Assembly: GCF_036206005.1 (NCBI RefSeq)
Contig: NZ_CP108143.1
Coordinates: 2,914,001-2,978,000, forward strand
Source of the DNA: Streptomyces sp. NBC_00178
GTDB lineage: Bacteria > Actinomycetota > Actinomycetes > Streptomycetales > Streptomycetaceae
Direction: 5' to 3'
Length of the DNA: 64,000 nucleotides
Shown: piece after piece, positions 25,727-33,800 of the stretch
How the letters are laid out: every line of letters begins with the position of its first letter
Position numbering within the stretch: the stretch's first letter is position 1
Notes under the pieces: generated by a model
Databases searched by the model: none
Told to the model about the DNA's origin: nothing
The model's input: only the letters and a program-made list of their open reading frames with translations
Translations under genes and position numbers: made by a program

Positions 25727-28569
25727 CAGCGGTCCTCCCCGGTACGGATGGTGCGGGACGGGGCGAGGTGCCGGGCGAAGACGGTGTCGACGACCGTCCG
25801 GGCCGCGTCCCCCCGGTCGTAGGCACCGAACTCCGTGGCGAAGGCGGCACGCCGGTCCTGGAAACCGGTGTCCGCGCTCTTCAGGCGGGCCAGCACGGTG
25901 AACAGCTCCTCCTCGGTCGCCGCCACCGGCCCCGGCGCCTTCTCCCGCAGGTCGAAGTAGCTGCCCCGCTCGGCGGCGTACGCGTCGAGGTCGGGGGCGA
26001 ACAGGACGATCGGGCGGTCCAGGAGCGCGAAGTCGAACATGATCGACGAGTAGTCCGTGACCAGTACGTCGGTGAGCGCGAGGAGTTCGCTGACGTCGTG
26101 GTGGTCCGAGACGTCCACGACCGACCCGGGCGGGCAGGGCGGCAGGCTCGCCGCCTCCAGGTAGTGGGCCCGCACCAGCAGCGTGTACGTGTCGCCGAAG
26201 CGCTCGGCGAAGCGCGCCGCGTCCAGCAGGAGCCGCTGCCGCCTGCGCCTTCCGGGGCCGCCCCGGAAGGTCGGGGCGTACAGCACGACCTTGCGGTGGT
26301 CGGGGAGGCCCAGCCGGGCCGCGAGCTCCGGGCGCGGCAGCCGCCCCTCGGCCTCGGTCCGGGCCCGCGCCGCGAGGAGGACGTCGTTGCGCGGGTATCC
26401 CGTGCGCAGCAGGGTCTCCTCGGGCAGCCGGTAGGCGCGCGCCAGGGTGCGCTCGTCGTGCGGGGAGCGGACAAGGAAGTGGTCGAACCGGCCCACCGCC
26501 TGCTGGAGGCGCTCGCGCTGCGGGGCGTTCTGCATCCGCACCCGCGTCTCGTCGAAACCCATCCGCTTGTACGCCGACCCGTGCCAGGTCTGCAGGTAGG
26601 TGGTGCCCCGGGGCTTGTCGAGGTTCTGCGGGAACCCCTGGTTGTCGACCCAGTACTCCGCCCTGGCCAGGGCCCACAGATAGCGCCAGGACCAGCGGCG
26701 CACCAGCCGGGCGTCCGCCGGAAAGCCCTCGGGGGTGTCGGCGTACGCCCACACGCAGCGCAGCCGCAGTCCGCGGGCCCGCACCTCCTCGTGGACGGCG
26801 CGGGGGCTGTCGCCGTAGCAACTGCCCATGTGGCTCTCGAACACCACGCTGCCCCTGCGCACGGGAAGCCGCAGGAACCAGGAGCGGTACACGGAGACCT
26901 TGAGGCCCCGGGCGTGCAGCCGGTCCCTGCGCCTGCCGAGCGCCCTCACCAGGAGCTTGACCCGGCGCGCGGGGCGGAAGTGCGTGGCGTAGTGGACCAG
27001 CCGTCGCGCCGTGCGGGCGGGCCGGCCGCGGGACTCCAGGCGGAGCGCCAGATGGTCCCGGGTGGTGACGTAGGGCTGCCAGGTGTCGCCGGTCAGCCCG
27101 CCGAGCCGGGGCCGGGCCGGTGACCGGTCGTCCGGGCCGACGAGGTCGTGGGCGGCGAAGAGGTCGCTGACCGAGCGGGTCCGGCCGTCCTCCACGACCA
27201 TCCGGGCGTCCCAGACCGTGTCGCGCGGACCCAGCGGGCGGACGGCGCCGGTGAGGTCGAAGCGGGCCGACCAGTCGATGCCGGTGGCGTCGGCCCTGAG
27301 GTCGTCCACCGGGACACGGAAGGCGCGGGAGCCGTCCCGTACCCGGAACTCCAGGTGGGCGCCCAGGGTTCCGTCCGGGTCGGGGCCGGTGTGGCCGGGC
27401 AGGACGATCCGCCCCCGCAGCTGGACCGCCCGCCCGTCCGCCTGGTAGCGGGTGAGCCGGTTCATGAGCTTGAGCTCGCCGAACACGCGGTACTGGTGGC
27501 CGAGTCCGGTGACGTCGAGCGCGGGGTCGGTCCCGTCGTCCCAGTGCACGCGCCCGTCCTCGCCCGTCCGGAGGGGCGAGACCACGGTGCCCCGCCGGCG
27601 CAGGGCGTACGCCGCGCCCAGCACCCCGTCCGCGTCACCGTGCTGGAGCAGTCGTACGCCGACGCGTTCGACGGGCGGCAGGGTCAGGAGGGCCGCGTCC
27701 GGGACGCAGTCCGGCAGCACGCGGGAGGCCGTGGCGGCGATCCCGGCCCGCTCGGCGGCTGGCCGCTGGGGGAAGGTCCGCACGAGGGGGACCAACCGGT
27801 CCCGCAGGAAGGCGCGGTCCCGCTCCTCGCGCAGCTCCGACAGCCCCTGCGCCACCAGGACATGGCACACCCGCCGGTGTGCCTCCACGAGCCCGGCGAG
27901 GTCCCGTCCGTCGTCGGGCAGGGCCCTGCCCGACACGATCCGGCGGCGTACGAGTGCGATGCGGCCCACCACGGACGCGGCCAGCGGCCCGAAGAGGACG
28001 CCGCTGCGGGTGAGGTCCTCGGAGTAGCGCAGGGCGTGCCGCTCCAGTGCGGCGCGGCGCACGCAGAACCCGGACACCAGGGCGTCGTGCACGGCCAGTT
28101 CGGGTGCGTCGGTGAACCGGCGGACGGTCCTGGAGTCCGCGAACAGCTGCTGCTGCCAGGAGGGTTCGCGCTCCTTGGTCCCGTCCTCCGTGAGCCGGCT
28201 CCACCGCCCGGCGACCAGGTCGGCTCCGGTGCCCGTCCCGGCCTCCAGGAGGTTGCGGCAGGCGTGCTGCTGGAGGCACTCGCCGGCGTCGAGGACGAGG
28301 ACGTACGTGCCCCGCGCCCCGTCCAGGCCGGCGTTGCGCAGGACCGCGACGGAGTCCGACGCGGCCTCCACGACGCGGACGCGGTCGGGGGACCGCCCGG
28401 CAAGTGACCCGGCCGCCGTCCGCACCTCGTCGGACGCGGCGGGGGCGAGGACCACGACGACCTCGACGGCACGCAGGCTCTGGCCCAGCACGGACTCCAC
28501 GGATCCGCGCAGCGCCTCCTGTCCGCACGCGGCGGCGGTGACGACGCAGCTGAAGTCGGGAGCGCTCAT
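25726..28569 (-). CDS. CDP-glycerol-type glycerophosphotransferase with degenerate GT2-like N-terminus (947 aa)
   Basis: It starts at ATG 28569, overlapping the preceding stop by 4 nt (ATGA). The first ~220 residues follow the GT2 fold but have lost its signatures: VVVLAPAASD stands where VVDDGS is expected and VLDAGE where the D-x-D appears, so donor binding is doubtful. A beta-rich middle region follows. The C-terminal TagF-type domain (about 590-935) is intact, with QTWHGSAYKRMG, GYPRNDVL, YAPTFRGG, RAHYL and TDYSSIMFDF. It should transfer an alditol- or glycerol-phosphate unit to a growing wall polymer. It is the middle gene of the operon with the 1150-residue fusion and the GT4 enzyme. 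Confidence 0.85.
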   Translation of the reverse strand: MSAPDFSCVVTAAACGQEALRGSVESVLGQSLRAVEVVVVLAPAASDEVRTAAGSLAGRSPDRVRVVEAASDSVAVLRNAGLDGARGTYVLVLDAGECLQQHACRNLLEAGTGTGADLVAGRWSRLTEDGTKEREPSWQQQLFADSRTVRRFTDAPELAVHDALVSGFCVRRAALERHALRYSEDLTRSGVLFGPLAASVVGRIALVRRRIVSGRALPDDGRDLAGLVEAHRRVCHVLVAQGLSELREERDRAFLRDRLVPLVRTFPQRPAAERAGIAATASRVLPDCVPDAALLTLPPVERVGVRLLQHGDADGVLGAAYALRRRGTVVSPLRTGEDGRVHWDDGTDPALDVTGLGHQYRVFGELKLMNRLTRYQADGRAVQLRGRIVLPGHTGPDPDGTLGAHLEFRVRDGSRAFRVPVDDLRADATGIDWSARFDLTGAVRPLGPRDTVWDARMVVEDGRTRSVSDLFAAHDLVGPDDRSPARPRLGGLTGDTWQPYVTTRDHLALRLESRGRPARTARRLVHYATHFRPARRVKLLVRALGRRRDRLHARGLKVSVYRSWFLRLPVRRGSVVFESHMGSCYGDSPRAVHEEVRARGLRLRCVWAYADTPEGFPADARLVRRWSWRYLWALARAEYWVDNQGFPQNLDKPRGTTYLQTWHGSAYKRMGFDETRVRMQNAPQRERLQQAVGRFDHFLVRSPHDERTLARAYRLPEETLLRTGYPRNDVLLAARARTEAEGRLPRPELAARLGLPDHRKVVLYAPTFRGGPGRRRRQRLLLDAARFAERFGDTYTLLVRAHYLEAASLPPCPPGSVVDVSDHHDVSELLALTDVLVTDYSSIMFDFALLDRPIVLFAPDLDAYAAERGSYFDLREKAPGPVAATEEELFTVLARLKSADTGFQDRRAAFATEFGAYDRGDAARTVVDTVFARHLAPSRTIRTGEDR

Positions 28570-31500
28570 GCCCGGTCCCCCTTCAGCATGCGGTCCACGA
28601 CCCGTGCCGACGCCGTCCCGTCGTCGAGGTCGCAGAACGACGCACGGAAGTTCGCGTACGCCTCGCGGTGGCCGGCCCCCGCCGCGTCCGGGTCGCGCAG
28701 CGCCTCGACGACATCGGCCGACGCGGTGAGCAGGGGACCGGGCGCCAGCTTCTCGAAGTCGAGGCAGAAGCCGCGCAGGGTGTCGCGGTAGTGCTCCAGG
28801 TCGTAGGTGTGGAAGAACATCGGGCGCCCCGTCTGCGCGAAGTCGAACATCAGGGACGAGTAGTCCGTGACCAGCACGTCGCTGACCAGCATCAGTTCCG
28901 CCACGTCGGGGTGGCGCGAGACGTCCCGCACGAAGTCGTCCTCGGGGATGCTGCCGCCGACCAGGTAGTGGCGGCGCACCAGCAGGACGTGATCGTCACC
29001 GAGGGCCTTCCGGGCGTGCGCCAGGTCCAGCTGGAGATCCAGTCCGTACAGCCCGCTCCGCCTGGGCCGGTCCTCGCGCCAGGTCGGGGCGTACAGGACG
29101 ACCCGCTTGCCGTGCGGCACACCGAGCGACTGACGGACGGCGGCGGCCGTCTTCGCCCGGTCGGCGGCGTACAGCAGGTCGTTGCGGGGGTAGCCGCACT
29201 CCATCACCTCGCCGGTGTGCCCGAACGCGCGGCGCAGTACCGGGGTGGAGAAGCGGTTGGGCGAGACGAGGACGCTCCACTGCGCGGCCCTCCGGGGCAT
29301 GGACTCCATGTACGCGGTGTCCGCGAACGCCGTGCCCGCGAGGTCGCGGCCGATGCGCTTGAGCGGGGTGCCGTGCCAGGTCTGGACGACGAACTGGCCC
29401 TCCGCCCGCTCGAACCACTCCGGCAGGTGGGTGTTGGTCACGATCCACCTGCTGCGGGCCAGCGCCTCGTGCCACTCGGCGCTGTGCAGGGCGACCGCGC
29501 GGACCCCGGCCGGCACGGCGGCCTGCTGGTCCCGCACCACCCAGAGGTGCTCGACGCCGGTGTCACGGCGGGCCAGTTCCTCCTGGACGGCGCGCGGCGA
29601 ATCCGAGAACTGGCGCCCGTCGAAACTGGAGTACAGGACGGTGTCCAGCAGTCCCGCACCGCGCGCTGCCGCGTACCGGGCGCGCAGCCGCCGCTGCCCG
29701 AACGCGCCCCGGTCGCGCACCGGCAGGGCACTGCCCGACGACAGGCAGAGCCGGTCGTGGAAGCGCCGCTCCAGGGTGAAGCGGCGGCCGCGCAGGTCGC
29801 GGTGGAGCGGCAGGCCGGCGTGCAGCTGGGGCACCGCCCGCAGCGGCAGGTACCGCTCGGGATCGGTTTCGCCGGGCGCCCGCAGGAAGGGGTACCACCG
29901 GCCCTCGGCCAGCGGCAGCGTGCCGCCGGGGCCCTCGACGGCCGAGGGCGCGACCGCCGTGCGGAAGTCCGCCCCCTCGCGCTCCACGGCGAAGGTGTTC
30001 TCCTCGTGGTGGCCGCTGTGGCGCAGGACCAGCTCCACCGCGCGCTCCGGCACGGCCGGGAAGGTCCCTTCCAGGAGCAGACCGCCGTCCTCGGTCCAGG
30101 ACACGCCCGCGACGACGGGCGGGACGGCCCGGTCGGTGAGGACCAGGTCGCCGGAGGGGTTGGCCGCGGCGTACACCTCGCGGCCGCCGGCCAGGGGGTA
30201 GCGACCCGCCTCCGTCTCCGGGCGGGCGGCGACCGTCAGCCGGCGCGCCCCGCCGACCAGCTGGACGCCCCAGTCCCCGTCGGTGCCGGGAAAGGCGTCC
30301 AGCGGCACGTCCGCGAAGAACCCGCGGCCGTCCTCGCCCACGCCCGGCGCCAGGGGGAACTCCCGGGTCTGCTTCGTGCGCCACTCCTGGATGCGCAGGG
30401 CCGTCGCCGTGTCCCGGCCCAGCACGCGCACCGCGATGCGGACCGCGTCGCCGGCCTCCGTCGCCCGGTGCCCTGCGAGCACGGCGTCGATCCGCTCGGC
30501 GCGCAGCTCCAGCTTGTTGCCGGACAGCAGGGGGACGACCCGCGTGCGTTCGTCGACGTACCGCACGGCGGGCGCCGCCGGATTGCCGAGCAGGCGCATG
30601 GGGCCCCGGCGCGGCCGGCCGGCGCCGACGACGACGGACTCCAGCTTCCACAGGGTGCGGGCCCCGCGGGCCGTGCGCCTGCCCGCCAGGCGCCGCGGGT
30701 CGACGACGGTCTCGAAGCCGGAGCGCTCGTAGCCGTGCAGCGAGCGGCCGGAGCCGGCCGCCGCCTCCTCCGTCGTGCTCCGGCGCAGCCGCAGCGGGAT
30801 CACCCTGCGTCCCGACCTCAGCCAGCCGGTCCCCGCCGACCTGCCGGGGGCGTTGCGCACGTACGCGTACCCCTTGAGGTGCAGCAGGCCCTCCCGCCAC
30901 ACGGCCTCGGTGAGGTGCGCGTGCACGGGGAGGTCCGCCCCGGACAGGGCGGTGACGCGGCGCGGGAGCGGGGCGTCGATGCCCGGATGGACGGCCCTCG
31001 GCCGCAGGGCGCCCCGGACGTGGAAGGTGTCGCGGTCGGTGCTCTCGTGGGCCAGCAGGGCGAGCAGTTCCGCCGTCCTGCGCTGCCGGATGAGGAGCCA
31101 CTTGACGCGCAGGTGCAGCGGGAGCGCGTCGAGGACCGCCGGGTCGACCGTGTCGGCGAAGGCGTTCGCGTGGGTGAGGAAGGCTTCGTGGTAGCTCTCG
31201 TCGCCGTCCGGCAGGGCCTCGATGAACAGCCACAGGTCGCCGGAGAGCGCGTGCTCGTCGTAGCGCCGCTTCGCCTCGGCCATGCCCCGTCCGGCGAGGA
31301 ACCGGCTGACGGTGGAGACCGCGGTGACCCGGTCGCGGATGCCCCGGGCGACGGCGCGGCGGGTGGTGATCGAGCCGTCCCGGTCCCGCCAGTGGTAGAC
31401 CGGCGCGGCGACGACGTCGACGCTCCGGGCCAGGAAGTACGCCGGGAGGACGACGGCGATGTCCTCGTAGAGGACGCCCGTGGGGAAGGCGAAGGCGTGC

Positions 31501-32018
31501 TGGTCCCAGAACGACCTGCGGAACACCTTGTTGCACGCGATGCGGTCGCCGAGCAGGACCCAGTCCCGGGTGATGTGCGTGGCCCGGCGGGACGTCTCCA
31601 TGGGCTTGCGGAACATCGGGGACTGTTCGAGCGCGCCGCCGGCGCGCAGCCTGAGCACGTTGCCGGTGGCGAAGTCCGAACCGGAGGCGTCGAGTTCGCC
31701 CAGCAGCCGGGCGAACGCGTCCGGCGGGACGACGTCGTCGCTGTCGACGAAGGCCAGGAACCCGGCGTCCGGGTGCGCGTGGCCGGCCCCGGCGTTGCGG
31801 GCGGCCCCGAGCCCGGCGTTCTCCTGGCGGACGAGACGGAAGCGCGGATCCTTCGCCGCGTACTCCCGGGCCACACCGGCGCTGCCGTCCGTCGAACCGT
31901 CGTCCACCATGACGACTTCCAGGTCGGCCATGGTCTGCCCGGCGAGTGAGCCGAGGCAGGCGCCGAGGTAGTCCTCGACGTTGTAGAGCGGGACGACGAC
32001 GGTGAGACGGGGTGCCAT
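28566..32018 (-). CDS. GT2 / CDP-glycerol-type glycerophosphotransferase fusion (1150 aa)
   Basis: I take ATG 32018 (MAPRLTVVVPLYN) as the start; an in-frame GTG four codons upstream is possible. Three parts are visible: an intact GT2 domain (about 1-230; MVDDGSTDGS, FVDSDD), a helical and beta-rich middle (about 230-760), and an intact TagF-type transferase domain (about 790-1140) with QTWHGTPLKRIG, GYPRNDLL, YAPTWRED, RRHYL and TDYSSLMFDF. Both active sites appear usable, so one protein could add a sugar and a polyol-phosphate in turn to give a glycosylated repeat. It heads a three-gene operon that starts after a strong hairpin. It is a close paralogue of the gene at 35917. Confidence 0.87.
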   Translation of the reverse strand: MAPRLTVVVPLYNVEDYLGACLGSLAGQTMADLEVVMVDDGSTDGSAGVAREYAAKDPRFRLVRQENAGLGAARNAGAGHAHPDAGFLAFVDSDDVVPPDAFARLLGELDASGSDFATGNVLRLRAGGALEQSPMFRKPMETSRRATHITRDWVLLGDRIACNKVFRRSFWDQHAFAFPTGVLYEDIAVVLPAYFLARSVDVVAAPVYHWRDRDGSITTRRAVARGIRDRVTAVSTVSRFLAGRGMAEAKRRYDEHALSGDLWLFIEALPDGDESYHEAFLTHANAFADTVDPAVLDALPLHLRVKWLLIRQRRTAELLALLAHESTDRDTFHVRGALRPRAVHPGIDAPLPRRVTALSGADLPVHAHLTEAVWREGLLHLKGYAYVRNAPGRSAGTGWLRSGRRVIPLRLRRSTTEEAAAGSGRSLHGYERSGFETVVDPRRLAGRRTARGARTLWKLESVVVGAGRPRRGPMRLLGNPAAPAVRYVDERTRVVPLLSGNKLELRAERIDAVLAGHRATEAGDAVRIAVRVLGRDTATALRIQEWRTKQTREFPLAPGVGEDGRGFFADVPLDAFPGTDGDWGVQLVGGARRLTVAARPETEAGRYPLAGGREVYAAANPSGDLVLTDRAVPPVVAGVSWTEDGGLLLEGTFPAVPERAVELVLRHSGHHEENTFAVEREGADFRTAVAPSAVEGPGGTLPLAEGRWYPFLRAPGETDPERYLPLRAVPQLHAGLPLHRDLRGRRFTLERRFHDRLCLSSGSALPVRDRGAFGQRRLRARYAAARGAGLLDTVLYSSFDGRQFSDSPRAVQEELARRDTGVEHLWVVRDQQAAVPAGVRAVALHSAEWHEALARSRWIVTNTHLPEWFERAEGQFVVQTWHGTPLKRIGRDLAGTAFADTAYMESMPRRAAQWSVLVSPNRFSTPVLRRAFGHTGEVMECGYPRNDLLYAADRAKTAAAVRQSLGVPHGKRVVLYAPTWREDRPRRSGLYGLDLQLDLAHARKALGDDHVLLVRRHYLVGGSIPEDDFVRDVSRHPDVAELMLVSDVLVTDYSSLMFDFAQTGRPMFFHTYDLEHYRDTLRGFCLDFEKLAPGPLLTASADVVEALRDPDAAGAGHREAYANFRASFCDLDDGTASARVVDRMLKGDRA

Positions 32019-32050
32019 GGCGCTGCGCACGATCCTTCCGGGAGGACGGG

Positions 32051-32079
32051 CGGACGTCCTCTGCGACGGACGTCCTCTG
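32051..32079. repeat. 13-bp direct repeat in the operon leader
   Basis: CGGACGTCCTCTG occurs at 32051-32063 and again at 32067-32079, separated by 3 bp, in the region upstream of the 1150-residue transferase gene and downstream of the hairpin at 32087. Each copy contains the palindrome GGACGTCC, which might be a regulator site; this is only a suggestion. Confidence 0.5.
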
Positions 32080-32086
32080 TATGGAA

Positions 32087-32117
32087 CGAGCCCCGTGCCG
32101 GTGAGGCACGGGGCTCG
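32087..32117 (-). terminator. Hairpin after the TylF-like methyltransferase gene
   Basis: Arms CGAGCCCCGTGCC (32087-32099) and its exact complement (32105-32117) form a 13-bp stem with a 5-nt loop. It lies 18 nt past the methyltransferase stop and separates the upstream methyltransferase operon from the downstream transferase operon. Confidence 0.8.
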
Positions 32118-32134
32118 CAACGGGGCCTGCGCGT

Positions 32135-33016
32135 TCAGGGTTTGACGGCGATCCGGCCCTCGTCCATGCGCAGCAGGAGCAGCTGCTCGCCGGTCTCCTC
32201 CAGGAACTCGTCCACGGCCTGGCGCGATCCCTGCCAGTAGCCGTAGTCGTCGATCAGCAGGACTCCGCCGCTCACCAGCCGGCCGTACAGGTGCTTCAGC
32301 TCGTGCTTGGTGGAGGCGTACCAGTCGGTGTCGAGCCGCAGGACGGAGATCCGCTCGGGCGCCTGCTCGGGGACGGTGTCCTCGACCTTGCCCTGCACGT
32401 AGTGGATGCGGTCCTTCGGGTAGGGCACCTGTTCGAAGCCGGCCTGTACGTCCTCCAGTGAGGCCACCGCCCAGATGGGCCGGTCCTTGCCCTGGGCGTC
32501 CAGCAGCTCCTGGGCGGGCCTGCCGTCCCGCCGCAGGTCCTCCGCGGTGGGCGGGGTCATGCCCTCGTAGGTGTCGAAGAGGTAGAGGTCGCGGCCGGTG
32601 TCGCCCAGCGACAGCAGCGTCTTCGCGCAGGCCTGCATGGAACCGCCGCGCCACACTCCGCACTCGACGATGTCGCCGGGGATGCCGTGCTTGACGACGT
32701 GCCGCGTCGCGAGGACGAAGGCGTTCAGCCGCTCCGGCGAGGTCATCGTGTACGGCTTGACCGCGCGGATGATGTCCTTCGCCTCGTCGTCGTAGTCCGC
32801 CGGGAACTGCGGCTTCTTCACGGCGGCCTTGACGGGGGCCTTCGCCGGGGCCGGCTTCGCCGCGGCGGGGGCCGCGGGGGCGGACCGGGGAGCGGGCACG
32901 GTCGCACGCCTGAGCTGGTATCCGGTGAGTTGCTGAAGGACGCCGTTGACGGCGTTGCGCCAAGCCATGGGGCGGGACAGTACGCGCGTTTTGCGGCTCA
33001 TGTCATCTTTCGTCAA
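32135..33016 (-). CDS. TylF/MycF-type O-methyltransferase
   Basis: A 293-residue protein. ATG 33016 overlaps the preceding stop by 4 nt; an in-frame ATG at 33001 is an alternative. After a basic helix and an Ala/Pro/Lys-rich linker (about 42-68), the TylF-family core shows VECGVWRGGS (SAM site), FDTYEGM, LRLDTDWYAST and IDDYGYWQG, the last two containing the acidic residues that bind magnesium in this family. TylF and MycF methylate sugar hydroxyls on macrolides. Here, within a wall-polymer locus, the natural guess is O-methylation of a polymer sugar (inference). It is coupled to another methyltransferase gene upstream. Confidence 0.88.
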   Translation of the reverse strand: MTKDDMSRKTRVLSRPMAWRNAVNGVLQQLTGYQLRRATVPAPRSAPAAPAAAKPAPAKAPVKAAVKKPQFPADYDDEAKDIIRAVKPYTMTSPERLNAFVLATRHVVKHGIPGDIVECGVWRGGSMQACAKTLLSLGDTGRDLYLFDTYEGMTPPTAEDLRRDGRPAQELLDAQGKDRPIWAVASLEDVQAGFEQVPYPKDRIHYVQGKVEDTVPEQAPERISVLRLDTDWYASTKHELKHLYGRLVSGGVLLIDDYGYWQGSRQAVDEFLEETGEQLLLLRMDEGRIAVKP

Positions 33017-33723
33017 CCTGTGGTTGATGGGACCGCACGCGTGTCCGGCCGCCCGCAGCGCTCACGGCCGTCGAGCGGGCGGGGCAGCGGGACCCGGTCC
33101 ACCCCGCCGACCCGGTTCGCCCACCACACCGCCGCCTCCCGCACGGCGAACATGGTGAGTGCGCGGTAGCGCTGCGGCCTGCGGAAGACGCCGACGGAGT
33201 CGCCCCAGTAGGCCGCCTTCGCGTCGATGGACCCGTAGTCGTGCCAGATCCCCCTGGTGGGCGGGAAGTCCGTGTAGGCCTCGCGGAGTTCGAGGCCGGA
33301 GTACGCCGCCATCGCCCGGAAGCCGTCCGGGTAGTAGCGCCAGCAGTCCTGGGCGTCGTGGGCGTGGCCGCGGGACGGCGCGGTGATGAAGGCGTGGCCC
33401 CCGGGCTTGAGGACCCGGGCGATCTCCATCATGGACACCCAGAAGAACGGGATGTGCTCGAACGCCTGCCCGGAGAGGACGACGTCGGCGCTGCGGGAGC
33501 GGGCGGGGATGCGGTAGGGGCGCTTCATGACCGCGTCCACGTTGGGCCCGTCGAGGACGTCGACCCCGAAGTAGTCGATGTCGTGGTCCGCGAGCAGCCC
33601 CCGGTGGGTGCGGGACTGCTTCCCCGAGATCCGCGAGCCGAGGTCCACGACACGGTGCCTGCGGTCCCTGGGCAGGTACTCCTCGACGCAGATCCGCATC
33701 TGCTCGTAGGCGGACCGGTGCAT
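33013..33723 (-). CDS. Class I SAM-dependent methyltransferase
   Basis: A 236-residue protein from ATG 33723, with GGGAGAGG close before it. The SAM-binding motif I is VVDLGSRISG, an acidic strand-2 end is FGVDV, and the post-motif LKPGGHAFITAPS is typical of the Methyltransf_11/25 group. A histidine-rich segment (RGHAHDAQDCWRYYPDG) follows. Its stop overlaps the start of the TylF-like gene by 4 nt, so the two methyltransferases are cotranslated. The acceptor is unknown; polymer sugar, polyol or terminal phosphate methylation are all possible. Confidence 0.85.
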   Translation of the reverse strand: MHRSAYEQMRICVEEYLPRDRRHRVVDLGSRISGKQSRTHRGLLADHDIDYFGVDVLDGPNVDAVMKRPYRIPARSRSADVVLSGQAFEHIPFFWVSMMEIARVLKPGGHAFITAPSRGHAHDAQDCWRYYPDGFRAMAAYSGLELREAYTDFPPTRGIWHDYGSIDAKAAYWGDSVGVFRRPQRYRALTMFAVREAAVWWANRVGGVDRVPLPRPLDGRERCGRPDTRAVPSTTG

Positions 33724-33800
33724 GTGCCTCTCCCAACGTTGCCGTGTGCGCGCGCTGTTGAACACAACGACGGCGCGGTGCGCAGGACACCCCCGGAGAT

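Noticed and set aside
32019-32963. Extension of the 1150-residue transferase through the TylF-like gene (1465-codon ORF)
   Set aside because: It is a high-GC open frame crossing a hairpin and a gene on the same strand in another frame; the GT2 fold starts at 32018.
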